64,000 bases of DNA from Budvicia diplopodorum (GTDB taxonomy: Bacteria > Pseudomonadota > Gammaproteobacteria > Enterobacterales > Enterobacteriaceae). The stretch lies in assembly GCF_009800925.1 (NCBI RefSeq), contig NZ_WOYF01000006.1:140860-204859 (forward strand), given 5' to 3'. Below are positions 1 to 8,697 of the stretch, one piece after another. The notes beneath the pieces were generated by a model. That model made no database searches and had not been told where the DNA came from. It saw only the letters and a list, made by a program, of their open reading frames with translations. The position numbers and the translations under genes were made by a program. Each line of letters starts with the position of its first letter. The first letter of the stretch is position 1.

Positions 1-54
1 GCTCGTGCAAACCAACGTTTAGACAACATGTCTCGTGGTAAATACACTAAGTAA
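1..54 (+). CDS. lpp: Murein lipoprotein Lpp (Braun lipoprotein), C-terminal end only
   Basis: The first 17 codons in frame 1 read ARANQRLDNMSRGKYTK followed by TAA. This matches the C-terminus of enterobacterial Lpp (E. coli ends ARANQRLDNMATKYRK). Lpp is the abundant outer-membrane lipoprotein whose C-terminal lysine is joined to peptidoglycan by L,D-transpeptidases, and that terminal Lys is kept here. The coiled-coil body, signal peptide and lipobox lie upstream of the window. The residues just before the end (SRGKYTK) differ from E. coli. A strong terminator follows directly, as in other enterobacteria. Confidence 0.93.
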   Translation, partial: ARANQRLDNMSRGKYTK

Positions 55-72
55 GTCTTTTTGTATTTGTGA

Positions 73-101
73 AAATGGCGCACTTTGTGCGCCATTTTTT
101 T
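73..101 (+). terminator. Rho-independent terminator of lpp
   Basis: A perfect 11-bp stem (AAATGGCGCAC / GTGCGCCATTT, positions 73-83 and 87-97) closes on a TTT loop and runs into a T tract. It lies 18 bases after the lpp stop codon. Confidence 0.92.
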
Positions 102-103
102 AT

Positions 104-447
104 CCGTACGTTTCCCTCTCCGTTTGGTACATCAGCCCCACCCGCCTTTTGCAATTGAAAACACGTTTCTAGCCCCGATCAAATTAATCCTACCTGCCAT
201 TTCTAAATTGGAAGGCCAATAGCAGCCATCTGGCAGGATGCTAACTGATTATGAGGGAAATCATTTAAGCGGTTCCAGACGGGTTCTGAGCGCTTATTTT
301 TGGCAGCAGCCAACGGGGCTGGAATAACGTATTCAAATTCAACGACCGTTATTTATTTGCTCAACGACAATATTTGTCATACCCAAACCACAATTGTTGA
401 GCTAAGCTAATCCAATTGTTAAATAAAAGTAACACTTGGAGGTCGTC
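104..447. other. Intergenic region lpp-tpx (tpx promoter region)
   Basis: These 344 bases hold no open frame of note. The region is AT-rich towards tpx. CAATTG occurs twice around 389-420, and an imperfect palindrome lies near 246-265 (TGATTATGAGGGAAATCA). A ribosome-binding site GGAGG sits at 438-442. I could not assign a convincing -35/-10 pair or a named operator. Confidence 0.5.
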
Positions 448-951
448 ATGACACAAACCGTACAATTGAAAGGCAACCCATTGTCCGTCGCTGGCCAACT
501 ACCAAAAGCCGGTGATAAGGCTAAGCCGTTTACCCTTCTGGCTAAAGACCTGTCCGACGCGTCATTAAGCGACTACGCTGGCAAACGCAAAGTGCTTAAC
601 ATTTTTCCGAGCGTTGATACCGGCGTATGCGCAACCTCAGTAAGAACCTTTAATCAATTAGTCGGCAGCGTAAAAAATACCGTTGTTCTGTGCATTTCTG
701 CCGACCTGCCGTTTGCTCAGGCTCGTTTTTGTGGCGCAGAAGGCTTAGACCACGTCGTTATGCTGTCTACCTTCCGCGGTACTGATTTTAAGAAAGACTA
801 TGGCGTAGAAATGCTAGACGGCCCGTTGAAAGGCCTAAACGCTCGCGCAGTGGTGGTTCTTGATGAGCATGACAAGGTGATATACAGCGAGTTAGTGAAA
901 GAGATCGCCACTGAACCTAACTATGATGCTGCACTGGCCTCACTGAAGTAG
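448..951 (+). CDS. tpx: Thiol peroxidase Tpx
   Basis: Tpx is an atypical 2-Cys peroxiredoxin that reduces H2O2 and organic, especially lipid, hydroperoxides with electrons from thioredoxin. The 167-residue product is within one residue of the E. coli protein. The peroxidatic cysteine is in the motif [10 protein letters not shown] (Cys61) and the resolving cysteine is in ARFCGAEG (about Cys95). The open frame extends to a TTG at 436, but the ATG at 448 gives the family N-terminus [11 protein letters not shown] and has GGAGG six bases upstream, so that start was chosen. The gene is monocistronic, convergent with tyrR and separated from it by a shared terminator; the tpx/tyrR pairing is as in E. 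coli. Confidence 0.97.
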   Translation: MTQTVQLKGNPLSVAGQLPKAGDKAKPFTLLAKDLSDASLSDYAGKRKVLNIFPSVDTGVCATSVRTFNQLVGSVKNTVVLCISADLPFAQARFCGAEGLDHVVMLSTFRGTDFKKDYGVEMLDGPLKGLNARAVVVLDEHDKVIYSELVKEIATEPNYDAALASLK

Positions 952-966
952 CTTGGGTTTAGTCAA

Positions 967-999
967 TAATAAAGGGAGCCAGTGGCTCCCTTTATTATT
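967..999. terminator. Bidirectional terminator between tpx and tyrR
   Basis: Inverted repeat TAATAAAGGGAGCC / GGCTCCCTTTATTA around an AGT loop. A-rich and T-rich flanks on both sides allow it to serve the convergent tpx (+) and tyrR (-) transcripts. Confidence 0.88.
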
Positions 1000-1013
1000 A
1001 ACACTGTCTGAAG

Positions 1014-2597
1014 CTATTCTGCATCAGCTCCTTCGCCATGACGTGACGTATGGCTCAAGCCATATTCTCTTAGCTTATTGGCTATCGCCGTATGGGAAAC
1101 GCCTAAGCGCTTCGCAAGCTTACGCGTACTTGGGTAGCTGCTATAAAGCTGGGTCAGAACCGAGCATTCAAAACGTTTACAGATATCGTCAAGGCTGCCT
1201 TCCATAATATTGTGATTCAGCATCATTTCTGATGTTATCTCCGGCAGCACAATGTCTTTCACCCTTAATTCGTTGCCTTCCATCTGGGTTAAACCACGAT
1301 AGAGCACGTTCTTAAGCTGGCGAACGTTACCCGGCCAACCGTACTGGGTTAGCAGCGCGGTCAGTTCAGGCGCCAGTTTTGGCCGTGGAATGCCCAACTG
1401 GTCGACAAACAGCGTGATGAACTGTTCAGTTAACGGCATGATGTCTTGAACCCGCTCCCTCAAGGGGGGAATATTTAACGTCAGCACGTTTAGCCGATAG
1501 TACAGATCCTCACGAAATAACCCCTGACTCACCAGATTGAGCAAGCTCTTTTGTGTGGCGCAAATCACCCGTACGTCAACGTGAACCTCGTTGTCTTCAC
1601 CCACCCGGCGAAAGGTGCCGTCATTTAAGAAACGTAATAATTTAGACTGCATCGTTGGCGACATTTCACTGATGCTGTCCAGCAATACCGAACCACCGTT
1701 AGCCTGCTCAAAAAATCCCTTTTTAGCTTCAACCACGTTGGGGTAACCGCTGGCCGCCTGGCCAAACAGTTCACTCTCAACCACATCATCAGGCAATGAG
1801 GCACAGCTTAAGGCCAAGAACGGTTTATCGCGGCGGGCGCTGCGCAAGTGGCTAGCCTGAGCCAGCTCATCTTTGCCGGTTCCGGTGTCACCGATAATCA
1901 GCAACGGCGCATCGAGCACCGCCAGTTTATTCGCCTGTTCAATCAACTGGCGCATTTTATTGCTAACGGTAACAATATGGCCAAACGCATTATTATCGGC
2001 GATATTTCTATTCTGTAGCTGGCGGCCTATTCTAACGGCAGATTTCAGTACAATAACCGCACCGGTAACATCACGCTGCTCAGCATCTTGTTCATTTGCC
2101 TGATAAATCGGCATGATATCTATCAGATAATCCTGCCCCCGGACGATCGCTCGTTCAGAATAAGGCGCGATATCGTCGTCGTCGAGGTGCCGCTGGAAGT
2201 TATAGCCACTCACCAGCGCTGATGCACACTGGGTCAGGATTTTATCTTCATCCATACCAAACAGCATCAGTGCAGCATCATTTGCTAGCTCAATTCGCCC
2301 TTTTAAATCGATAGAAATAACCGGTTCAGGCAAAGACTCAAGCAACGCCCGTAGCGCTCTGAACCGTTGCTCTGAAGGCATATAGGTGACCGTTCGAACG
2401 TCGGTAACCCCAGAAATACGCCGAATACTGACCATTAGTGCGCTAAAAGCGTCAAAATCAATAGCGGATAAATTGAGATAGATTTTGCCGGCAAGATCGA
2501 TTTCAATGCCGCGCAGGTCAATGCTGCGCGCCACGAGCAGGTCGAGTAACTCACGGGTCAATCCCAGCCGATCTTCACAGAGAACTTCAAGACGCAT
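1014..2597 (-). CDS. tyrR: Transcriptional regulator TyrR of aromatic amino acid biosynthesis and transport
   Basis: TyrR represses or activates aroF, tyrP, aroP, mtr and related promoters in response to tyrosine, phenylalanine and tryptophan. Domain order is typical: ACT domain (about residues 2-72), PAS (about 78-190), AAA+ core (about 205-430) with Walker A GDTGTGKD at 236-243, and a C-terminal Fis-type helix-turn-helix (STRKLAKRLGVSHTAIANKL). The protein has 527 residues against 513 in E. coli. Two changes stand out in the AAA+ core: seven extra residues after ESELFG (loop AASGYPNVVEAKK), and a Walker B reading VLLDSI where E. coli has VLLDEI, so the usual Glu is Ser308. It lacks the GAFTGA loop, as TyrR does generally. 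It is divergent from metY. Confidence 0.96.
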   Translation of the reverse strand: MRLEVLCEDRLGLTRELLDLLVARSIDLRGIEIDLAGKIYLNLSAIDFDAFSALMVSIRRISGVTDVRTVTYMPSEQRFRALRALLESLPEPVISIDLKGRIELANDAALMLFGMDEDKILTQCASALVSGYNFQRHLDDDDIAPYSERAIVRGQDYLIDIMPIYQANEQDAEQRDVTGAVIVLKSAVRIGRQLQNRNIADNNAFGHIVTVSNKMRQLIEQANKLAVLDAPLLIIGDTGTGKDELAQASHLRSARRDKPFLALSCASLPDDVVESELFGQAASGYPNVVEAKKGFFEQANGGSVLLDSISEMSPTMQSKLLRFLNDGTFRRVGEDNEVHVDVRVICATQKSLLNLVSQGLFREDLYYRLNVLTLNIPPLRERVQDIMPLTEQFITLFVDQLGIPRPKLAPELTALLTQYGWPGNVRQLKNVLYRGLTQMEGNELRVKDIVLPEITSEMMLNHNIMEGSLDDICKRFECSVLTQLYSSYPSTRKLAKRLGVSHTAIANKLREYGLSHTSRHGEGADAE

Positions 2598-2850
2598 CGC
2601 TTATAGCCTTACTCAATTGGTACTGTGGACAATAGTTATCGCTATGATACCCGTTAGCGAATAGCAGATGAAGAGCACTGTCACAAAAAGTTGACAGATC
2701 TGGAAAAAACGCTTTAAGCACATATATTGTTTCTGTCTTTAATCTGTATTCAATAGTAGCCGTAAAATATCAGTTAAACAGGATTCCCTTTCTCAACAAA
2801 GACTGCTTATATGAGTTACCCGTTGAAAGCAAAATAATAGAGAGTATGGA

Positions 2851-4119
2851 ATGAAAGACGCAACGCTTGCCCTACATCACGGATTTCAATGCGATCCAAC
2901 CACCAAATCTGTGGCTGTTCCTATTTATCAAACCGTTGCTTACGAATTTGATAATGCCCAGCACGGCGCTGACTTATTCAATTTGGCGGTACCGGGAAAC
3001 ATCTACACCCGAATAATGAACCCGACCAATGACATATTAGAAAAGCGTTTGACCGCGCTGGAAGGCGGTATTGCCGGGCTGGTAGTGTCGGCTGGCAGTG
3101 CTGCTATTACCTATGCGATTCAGACTATTGCTCAGGTCGGCGACAATATTGTCACCACCCCACAGCTTTACGGCGGAACCTATACGCTGTTTGCCCATAT
3201 GCTCCCAAGCTCAGGCATTAACGTAAAATTTGCCCGCGATGATTCACCGCAGGCCATTGCCGAACTGATTGATGAAAATACCAAAGCGGTTTATTGCGAA
3301 AGTATTGGTAACCCGGCAGGAAATATTGCCGATCTTCAAGGGCTGGCTGACGTTGCCCATGCCCGTGGTATTCCGTTGATTGTCGATAATACCGTGGCAT
3401 CGCCAGTACTGTGTAAGCCGATTCAGTTTGGCGCAGATATTGTGGTTCACTCGATCACCAAATACGTCGGCGGCCACGGTAACTCGCTGGGCGGTGTGAT
3501 TGTTGATTCAGGTAAATTCCCATGGGCCGAGCACAAAGAGCGCTTCCCGATGTTCAGCAATCCAGAACCGGCCTACCACGGCGTGGTGTATAACGATACC
3601 TTCGGCCCGGCTGCGTTTGTTGCCAGAGCGAGAACGGTTCCGCTGCGCAACTGCGGCGCGGCACTGTCGCCAATGAATGCCTTCTTGCTGCTACAGGGTT
3701 TGGAAACGCTATCGCTGCGCATGGAGCGGCATGTGGATAATGCGATGAAAGTCGCTAAATACCTTGAGCAGCACGGGAAGGTCGCATGGGTAAGCTATGC
3801 CGGGCTTCCTGCCCACCCGCATTTTGGGTTAGCGCAGAAGTACATGTCAGGCAAGCCGTCTGGCTTACTCTCTTTCGGCTTGAAGGATGGCTATCAGGCT
3901 GGCGTTAAGTTTTACGATGCGCTGAAAATTTTTAAACGACTGGTCAATATTGGCGACGCTAAGTCGCTGGCCTGTCATCCTGCCTCAACTACTCACCGTC
4001 AAATGTCTGAAACTGAGCAGGCCTCGGCGGGCGTTAAGCCTGAAATGATCCGGCTGTCCGTTGGCATTGAGGCGATTGAAGATATTCTGGAAGACTTAGA
4101 GCAGGCGTTAAACGCATAA
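2851..4119 (+). CDS. metY: O-acetylhomoserine sulfhydrylase (MetY-type, PLP-dependent)
   Basis: This Cys/Met-metabolism PLP enzyme is expected to make homocysteine directly from O-acetylhomoserine and sulfide. The 422 residues match the MetY subgroup, which is longer than MetB/MetC, and carry YTRIMNPTND, the PLP-lysine motif HSITKYVGGHG (Lys204) and the subgroup stretch GNSLGGVIVDSG. A methionine gamma-lyase activity cannot be excluded by eye. E. coli K-12 lacks it and uses the MetB/MetC route from O-succinylhomoserine. It is divergent from tyrR over 253 bases; GAGAG lies shortly before the ATG. A TyrR-box-like sequence at 2761-2778 might link it to TyrR, but this is only inference. It ends at a terminator shared with ycjF. 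Confidence 0.88.
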   Translation: MKDATLALHHGFQCDPTTKSVAVPIYQTVAYEFDNAQHGADLFNLAVPGNIYTRIMNPTNDILEKRLTALEGGIAGLVVSAGSAAITYAIQTIAQVGDNIVTTPQLYGGTYTLFAHMLPSSGINVKFARDDSPQAIAELIDENTKAVYCESIGNPAGNIADLQGLADVAHARGIPLIVDNTVASPVLCKPIQFGADIVVHSITKYVGGHGNSLGGVIVDSGKFPWAEHKERFPMFSNPEPAYHGVVYNDTFGPAAFVARARTVPLRNCGAALSPMNAFLLLQGLETLSLRMERHVDNAMKVAKYLEQHGKVAWVSYAGLPAHPHFGLAQKYMSGKPSGLLSFGLKDGYQAGVKFYDALKIFKRLVNIGDAKSLACHPASTTHRQMSETEQASAGVKPEMIRLSVGIEAIEDILEDLEQALNA

Positions 4120-4269
4120 CGATCGGGGTTGCTGATAGAGTAGTTCGATTTAGTTTTAGCGTAAATTTCGTCCGCATAATCAATATCGGAATATTAACTT
4201 TCTCTAGCGGCCGAGGGGCGGTATTTTAACCGTTGAGTATGTCAGCAGTCTAAAACGCATCGCGTTATA

Positions 4270-4307
4270 AAAATGGCGGCAGGTTATTGACCTTGCCGCC
4301 ATTTTTG
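4270..4307. terminator. Bidirectional terminator between metY and ycjF
   Basis: The arms AAATGGCGGCA-GGT and ACCTTGCCGCCATTT pair with one bulged base around a short loop, and a T-rich tail follows. The A-run on the left side lets it serve ycjF on the minus strand too. Confidence 0.82.
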
Positions 4308-4323
4308 TTTGATCCAACAAGAA

Positions 4324-5385
4324 CTACTGATTATCGCTTCCGCCTTTAGGCAATTTGCTTTTCAGCTGAGCGATAAGCTGGGTTCGGAAGTCCCCTAACC
4401 TTGGCTTATCGCCCTCCATCCACGGCAGCGGGCGGCAAAGCTCCATGGCTTTAATGCCTAAGCGGGCCGTCAGCAGTCCGGCTCCGATGCCCTGCGCGGC
4501 TCGGGTGGAAAGGCGGGCGGTGATATCCTGAGAGATCCAGTCCATCCCGACTTCCCGGATCAGCTCCGTTACGCCAGCAAAGGCGATGTTTAGCATCACC
4601 AGTTTGAACAACCGAATACGGCTAAAATAGCCCAGTTGAATGCCATAGATTGCGGCAATACGGTTAATCAGTCGAATATTGCGCCAGGCAATAAAAGCCA
4701 TATCGACAATGGCCAGCGGGCTAACCGCAATCATCAGCGCGGATTCGGCAGCCGAACCGCTGATTTCACGCCGCGCCTGTTGGTCTAATACAGGCTGAAC
4801 CAGCTTGGCATACAGCGCGACGACTTCACGATCGTTCTGCGTTTCATGTAACGAGGCGTGCCAGCGCTGTAAAGCCGGATGGCTTTGGTCTATACCGGCC
4901 TGTGCGGCCAGTTTTTCACAGAACTCACGGCCCTTGCCTAATCCGTGACTGTGTAACAATTCTCGGGCAATATCGCGTTCGGCGGCCCGTTCCCGCAGTC
5001 GGTATAGCCTGCGCCACTCTCCGACTACCGAACCAATACCGGCAATAACGATAATGCCGCCAGCGCTGTAAGCGCCTAAGGTAATCCACTCATGGTTCTG
5101 AATGGCCACCGCAATCTGGTAAACGCCCTGCGCGACCACGCTAAGCCCAAACAGGCCCAGCCCGAGCGTGACCATTTTGCGCCATAGGCTACGCTTTGGC
5201 CTCAATGCGCTATTGATAATGCCTTCAGCCTGCCCCTCTTCCTGCTCTTGTTCAAGCTCAGGGGCGGAAGGATAAAAATGCTCGGCCTGCTGACGATCAA
5301 AAATTTGGTTACTGCGTAATACCGGATCTTTTTCTTCAATCAGAGGCTCATCAAAGGTAATGCGCCCTTTCAATGGCTGATTCAT
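4324..5385 (-). CDS. ycjF: Inner-membrane protein YcjF (UPF0283 / DUF697 family)
   Basis: The 353-residue length equals E. coli YcjF and the N-terminus [15 protein letters not shown] is characteristic. It has an acidic, glutamate-rich cytoplasmic N-terminal part (about residues 15-60), two adjacent hydrophobic segments (about 70-120) and further hydrophobic helices around residues 210-290. The exact function is unknown; the gene is coupled to ycjX and belongs to the PspF/sigma-54 phage-shock regulon in E. coli. Its start overlaps the ycjX stop by four bases (ATGA), which indicates translational coupling. Confidence 0.93.
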   Translation of the reverse strand: MNQPLKGRITFDEPLIEEKDPVLRSNQIFDRQQAEHFYPSAPELEQEQEEGQAEGIINSALRPKRSLWRKMVTLGLGLFGLSVVAQGVYQIAVAIQNHEWITLGAYSAGGIIVIAGIGSVVGEWRRLYRLRERAAERDIARELLHSHGLGKGREFCEKLAAQAGIDQSHPALQRWHASLHETQNDREVVALYAKLVQPVLDQQARREISGSAAESALMIAVSPLAIVDMAFIAWRNIRLINRIAAIYGIQLGYFSRIRLFKLVMLNIAFAGVTELIREVGMDWISQDITARLSTRAAQGIGAGLLTARLGIKAMELCRPLPWMEGDKPRLGDFRTQLIAQLKSKLPKGGSDNQ

Positions 5386-6779
5386 CGCAGCTTATCTCCT
5401 AATAAAAACTCCATTACCGCATCTAACCGAATGTGCGGTAACGGGGAGTCAACGCTCATGGGCTTCGGCCTGAACTGGTCAAAATGAAAACCCTGCTGCT
5501 GCCAGAATGAAGGTTCAGGCAGTTTGGCCGGAACTTCACCCGGATAAACGGTAAGCGGCTGCCCGTCTTCTAACCGGTAGCCTTTCAGCGCCGGCATTTT
5601 ACCATTGCCGCTGTCAATCATTCCGCTGTCTGTGGCCTGCACCGAAGCCATGCCAACGCAGTCCATACTAATGCCTTCAAACGCAGCGTTTTGCCATGCT
5701 TCCTGTACCAATTGCTGTAGCAGAGAAACCAAATTGGCGTGCTGGTCCGGGGTAATATGGTCAGCCTTACTGGCGGCAAACATCAGTTTATCAATGCAGG
5801 GGGAAAACAGACGGCGCAGTATGGTGCGCTGGCCGTAATGGAAGCTTTGCATCAGTTGAGTGAGCGCCAAGCGCATATCGTTAAACGCCTGCGGCCCGTT
5901 GTTCAACGGCTGCAAACAGTCGACCAATACGATTTGTCGGTCAAACTTCATAAAGTGATCTTTGTAGAATCCTTTAACGATGTGCTGACAGTAGTAGTCA
6001 TAGCGGGCCCGCAGCATGCCGAAATTGGTTTTCTTATCGGCCTGAGCCAGCTTAGCCTGATTTTTGGCATCGATTTCCGGCCACGGGAAAAACTGCAGAA
6101 CCGGCGCACCGGCCAAATCGCCGGGTAACACAAAGCGACCCGGCTGAATAAAGTGCAACCCTTGGTTTTTACAGCGTAAAAGATAGTTGCTGTACTCTTC
6201 GGCGATCGCTGCCAACAGATTTTCGTCTACCGGCCCCAGCGGATCGCAGGTTTTACACAGTGCCAGCCAAGGCTCCGCCCACTGGGCGCGTTCCCCTTGC
6301 CTGACGCTGTTCATTCGATGTGACCAGTCGAGATAGCTCTGTTCCAGCATCGGTAAATCCAGCAGCCACTCGCCCGGATAATCAACGATCTCCAGATAAA
6401 GCGTCGAGTGGTGGGTAAAATGGCGTAGCAGTGAATCTTTGGAGCGAAAGCGCAGCGCTAGCTGAATTTCGCTAACGCCACGGGTGGGCGTCGGCCAGCT
6501 TGGCGGCGCGCCGTACAGCGAGGCCAGCCCTTCGTCATAGCTAAAACGCGGAATGCCGAAGTCTTTTTGAGGAATACGTTTCACCCCCAGCAGGCGTTCT
6601 TCCCGCACCGCTGAGAATAACGGTAGCCGTGCGCCGTTATTAATATTGAGCAGTTGATTTACAAAGGCAGTAATAAACGCGGTTTTACCACTGCGGCTTA
6701 AGCCGGTAACCGCCAGACGCAAATGGCGATCCATTGAGCGGTTAACCAGTGAGCCTATTTCATTTTGTAATCGTTTCAT
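5382..6779 (-). CDS. ycjX: YcjX family P-loop GTPase-like protein (DUF463)
   Basis: The 465-residue product shows the P-loop [10 protein letters not shown] (about residues 26-35), [17 protein letters not shown] as the Walker B/G3-like element and [10 protein letters not shown] as the guanine-specificity-like motif. It aligns end to end with E. coli YcjX. The molecular role is unknown; it is induced by envelope stress with the psp genes. Its start codon lies inside the end of pspD (20-base overlap), and its stop overlaps the ycjF start, so pspABC-pspD-ycjX-ycjF look like one transcription unit read leftwards. Unlike E. coli, no pspE (rhodanese) gene lies between pspD and ycjX. Confidence 0.94.
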   Translation of the reverse strand: MKRLQNEIGSLVNRSMDRHLRLAVTGLSRSGKTAFITAFVNQLLNINNGARLPLFSAVREERLLGVKRIPQKDFGIPRFSYDEGLASLYGAPPSWPTPTRGVSEIQLALRFRSKDSLLRHFTHHSTLYLEIVDYPGEWLLDLPMLEQSYLDWSHRMNSVRQGERAQWAEPWLALCKTCDPLGPVDENLLAAIAEEYSNYLLRCKNQGLHFIQPGRFVLPGDLAGAPVLQFFPWPEIDAKNQAKLAQADKKTNFGMLRARYDYYCQHIVKGFYKDHFMKFDRQIVLVDCLQPLNNGPQAFNDMRLALTQLMQSFHYGQRTILRRLFSPCIDKLMFAASKADHITPDQHANLVSLLQQLVQEAWQNAAFEGISMDCVGMASVQATDSGMIDSGNGKMPALKGYRLEDGQPLTVYPGEVPAKLPEPSFWQQQGFHFDQFRPKPMSVDSPLPHIRLDAVMEFLLGDKLR

Positions 6780-6984
6780 CCGCAGCCTTAGTTAAGCGAT
6801 AGGCAATAGAACCAAATAGCTTTCTTAATAATGGTTCACCAAATAAGACCAGCAACAATCGTACCGGTCGCCATAAAGTGCTTTTCAATAATAATGATAA
6901 CACTAAGACGGGCGCGTAAGATTTACCAAAAAATAATATTAACGCCACCAGCTTTGGTATATGAGCCGTTAGTTTGGTTGCCAT
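6760..6984 (-). CDS. pspD: Phage shock protein D
   Basis: This 74-residue protein lies between pspC and ycjX, where PspD is expected. The sequence is poorly conserved overall, but KSTLWRPVRLLLVLFGEPLL parallels the E. coli stretch [20 protein letters not shown]. It is hydrophobic with two likely membrane or membrane-associated helices (about residues 10-33 and 38-60). PspD is a peripheral inner-membrane component of the Psp response with no defined activity. The reading frame overlaps the ycjX start by 20 bases. A 165-base gap holding a hairpin separates it from pspC. Confidence 0.82.
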   Translation of the reverse strand: MATKLTAHIPKLVALILFFGKSYAPVLVLSLLLKSTLWRPVRLLLVLFGEPLLRKLFGSIAYRLTKAADETITK

Positions 6985-7083
6985 GGTGGTATCACTCCTG
7001 AGGCCAAGGATGCGTGTGGTAAAATTGAAGTAAATTGAAGTAATTTGAGAGGTGCTATATATACACCGGGGTTTGGCATCAGC

Positions 7084-7114
7084 GTGAAGTTCCTCCTTTA
7101 AGAAGGAACTTCAC
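7084..7114. repeat. Hairpin in the pspC-pspD spacer
   Basis: GTGAAGTTCCT at 7084-7094 pairs perfectly with AGGAACTTCAC at 7104-7114 (11 bp, loop of 9). No T run follows on the minus strand, so it does not look like a simple terminator. It may protect the pspABC transcript end, mark a processing site or attenuate pspD-ycjXF. The adjoining sequence 7021-7048 carries a short tandem repeat of TTGAAGTAA. Confidence 0.7.
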
Positions 7115-7149
7115 GTAAAGCATGACGCAAGAACGGTGGGAAATTGAAG

Positions 7150-7494
7150 CTATAGGTGGCGAAAGCGACTTTCAACCTGAAACGTTTCTGACGTCAGATA
7201 ACGTTCTAATTCGCGCAGGCGCTGTTCGCTGGCGGCAAGATCTTGCTCAACCTGTTTAATCCGCACACGGGCCGGTACGCGACTGTGTAACGACGCCTCT
7301 TCTCCCGGTGCGCTGTCTAGCACAAATACCATCACAAAATAAACAATCGTCGTAATGAAAAAGAAGCCAAAAAACAGTGCCAGTACGGCCATGGTTCTGA
7401 CTAAAAGTACCGGAAGACCGAAGTAACGTGCTATTCCGGCACATACGCCACCGATCATGCCTTCGTCTGGAATACGGTACAGTTTGTTGTTCAT
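7150..7494 (-). CDS. pspC: Phage shock protein C, envelope stress membrane protein
   Basis: PspC is an inner-membrane protein that, with PspB, senses envelope stress such as mislocalised secretins and draws PspA away from PspF. The 114-residue product has the PspC signature KLYRIPDEGMIGGVCAGIARYF near the N-terminus (residues 4-25), a strongly hydrophobic segment (about 30-58) and a C-terminal heptad-rich region suitable for leucine-zipper pairing (about 75-100). It overlaps pspB by one base (TAATG), so the two are translationally coupled. Confidence 0.96.
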   Translation of the reverse strand: MNNKLYRIPDEGMIGGVCAGIARYFGLPVLLVRTMAVLALFFGFFFITTIVYFVMVFVLDSAPGEEASLHSRVPARVRIKQVEQDLAASEQRLRELERYLTSETFQVESRFRHL

Positions 7495-7727
7495 TAGCCT
7501 TGTCTCCAGTTTGGATGCTCTTCGTCTAAAATAGCTTCCAGCGACTGAATGCGCGCTTTCATTCGCTGCGCTTCATCCGTTAGTGTCGCTAACCGTTGGC
7601 TATCTTGCTGGTTTAGCTGGCCCCCGTCCTGCTGTTTATTGCGGTAATGCATCCACAGCCAGATAGGGACAATAAACAAGATAAATAACGTTAGCGGTAT
7701 GGCAAGTAAACCCATTAGCCAACTCAT
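7494..7727 (-). CDS. pspB: Phage shock protein B
   Basis: PspB is a small bitopic inner-membrane partner of PspC. The 77-residue product has one transmembrane helix (LLAIPLTLFILFIVPIWLWM, residues 6-25) and a charged coiled coil (about 38-70) ending in LDEEHPNWRQG, nearly as in E. coli. The frame is open further upstream to 7790, but the ATG at 7727 gives the family N-terminus and has AGAAGGAAG just before it, so this start is used. Confidence 0.95.
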   Translation of the reverse strand: MSWLMGLLAIPLTLFILFIVPIWLWMHYRNKQQDGGQLNQQDSQRLATLTDEAQRMKARIQSLEAILDEEHPNWRQG

Positions 7728-7845
7728 TGGTCTTCCTTCTTCTAAAATCCGGTAACCGCCGCTTATTGACCGTGGGAAAATAAGCGGCATCGTCTGAACG
7801 AGTGTGAACTATACCTTAATCATTCATGGTGCAACGACGGGTATA

Positions 7846-8511
7846 TCAGATCTCTTTATTCATTTTAGCTTTAAGAGCAGCCAGTTCGCTGTCAATTTGC
7901 TCGTTAACCTTCAACTCGGTAAATTGCTGGCTCAGACTCTTTTCTTTGCCCAAACCAATGCTTTGGCCTTCTGCTTCCATGTGGTCGATTCGGCGCTCAA
8001 ACTGCTCAAAACGGGCCATCGCTACGTCGAGCTTACCGCTGTCTAACTGACGACGAACCTCACGAGTGGTACTGGCCGCTTCGTGACGTAAAGTCAGCGC
8101 CTGTTGGCGAGCGCGGGTTTCGCTGAGCTTAGCTTCCAGCTCGGCAACTTCGCTGCGCATGCGGTCTAGCGTTTCATTAATGGTAACCAGTTCATTTTGC
8201 AAAGTAACTACTAAATCGGCCACTTTTTGCTTTTCTATTAACGCAGCACGAGCCAGATCTTCTTTATCTTTACGTAAAGCCAGTTCGGCTTTTTCCTGCC
8301 AGTCAACCTTCTGCGTTTCACCCTGCTCAATGCGGCGGGTTAACTGTTTCTTTTCAGCCAGCGCTCTGGCGGAAGTGGAGCGAATTTCGACCAACGTGTC
8401 TTCCATTTCCTGAATCATCAGGCGAACCATCTTTTGTGGATCTTCAGCTTTCTCTAATAGCGTGCTGATGTTGGCATTCACGATATCGGCAAAGCGAGAA
8501 AAAATACCCAT
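7846..8511 (-). CDS. pspA: Phage shock protein A
   Basis: PspA is the effector of the phage-shock response: it oligomerises on stressed membranes to limit proton leakage and, when free, binds and inhibits PspF. The 221-residue product is one residue shorter than E. coli PspA. It starts with the amphipathic membrane-binding helix [15 protein letters not shown] and is otherwise almost entirely coiled coil (IM30/Vipp1/ESCRT-III-like fold). AGAGGA precedes the ATG. It is the first gene of the leftward operon driven by the sigma-54 promoter at 8590-8604. Confidence 0.97.
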   Translation of the reverse strand: MGIFSRFADIVNANISTLLEKAEDPQKMVRLMIQEMEDTLVEIRSTSARALAEKKQLTRRIEQGETQKVDWQEKAELALRKDKEDLARAALIEKQKVADLVVTLQNELVTINETLDRMRSEVAELEAKLSETRARQQALTLRHEAASTTREVRRQLDSGKLDVAMARFEQFERRIDHMEAEGQSIGLGKEKSLSQQFTELKVNEQIDSELAALKAKMNKEI

Positions 8512-8589
8512 GGTTAAATCCTCTTTAGTTAGTTAATCATTCATCAATTAGCCGGTGGCGATACCACCGTGGTAGATACCGTAGATATA

Positions 8590-8604
8590 TCAAGAAGCGT
8601 GCCA
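8590..8604 (-). promoter_or_regulatory. Sigma-54 promoter of pspABCD-ycjXF
   Basis: Read on the minus strand, the sequence TGGCACGCTTCTTGA matches the sigma-54 consensus TGGCAC-N5-TTGC with A in place of the last C; E. coli pspA has TTGT at that site. It lies about 80 bases upstream of pspA and faces it. The rest of the pspA-pspF spacer (8605-8697) is where PspF enhancer sites and IHF binding would be expected, but I did not resolve them. Confidence 0.85.
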
Positions 8605-8697
8605 ACCTTTCATTTTTTGTAACCTAATGATTTTAAATAGCGTTTATTTTTCTTGCCTTTTACCCATAAAAAATGATGTGATGAAAAAAACCAATTA

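Noticed and set aside
953..1207. 84-codon plus-strand frame over the end of tyrR
   Set aside because: It lies antisense to the conserved TyrR helix-turn-helix and begins in the shared terminator; it has no family resemblance.
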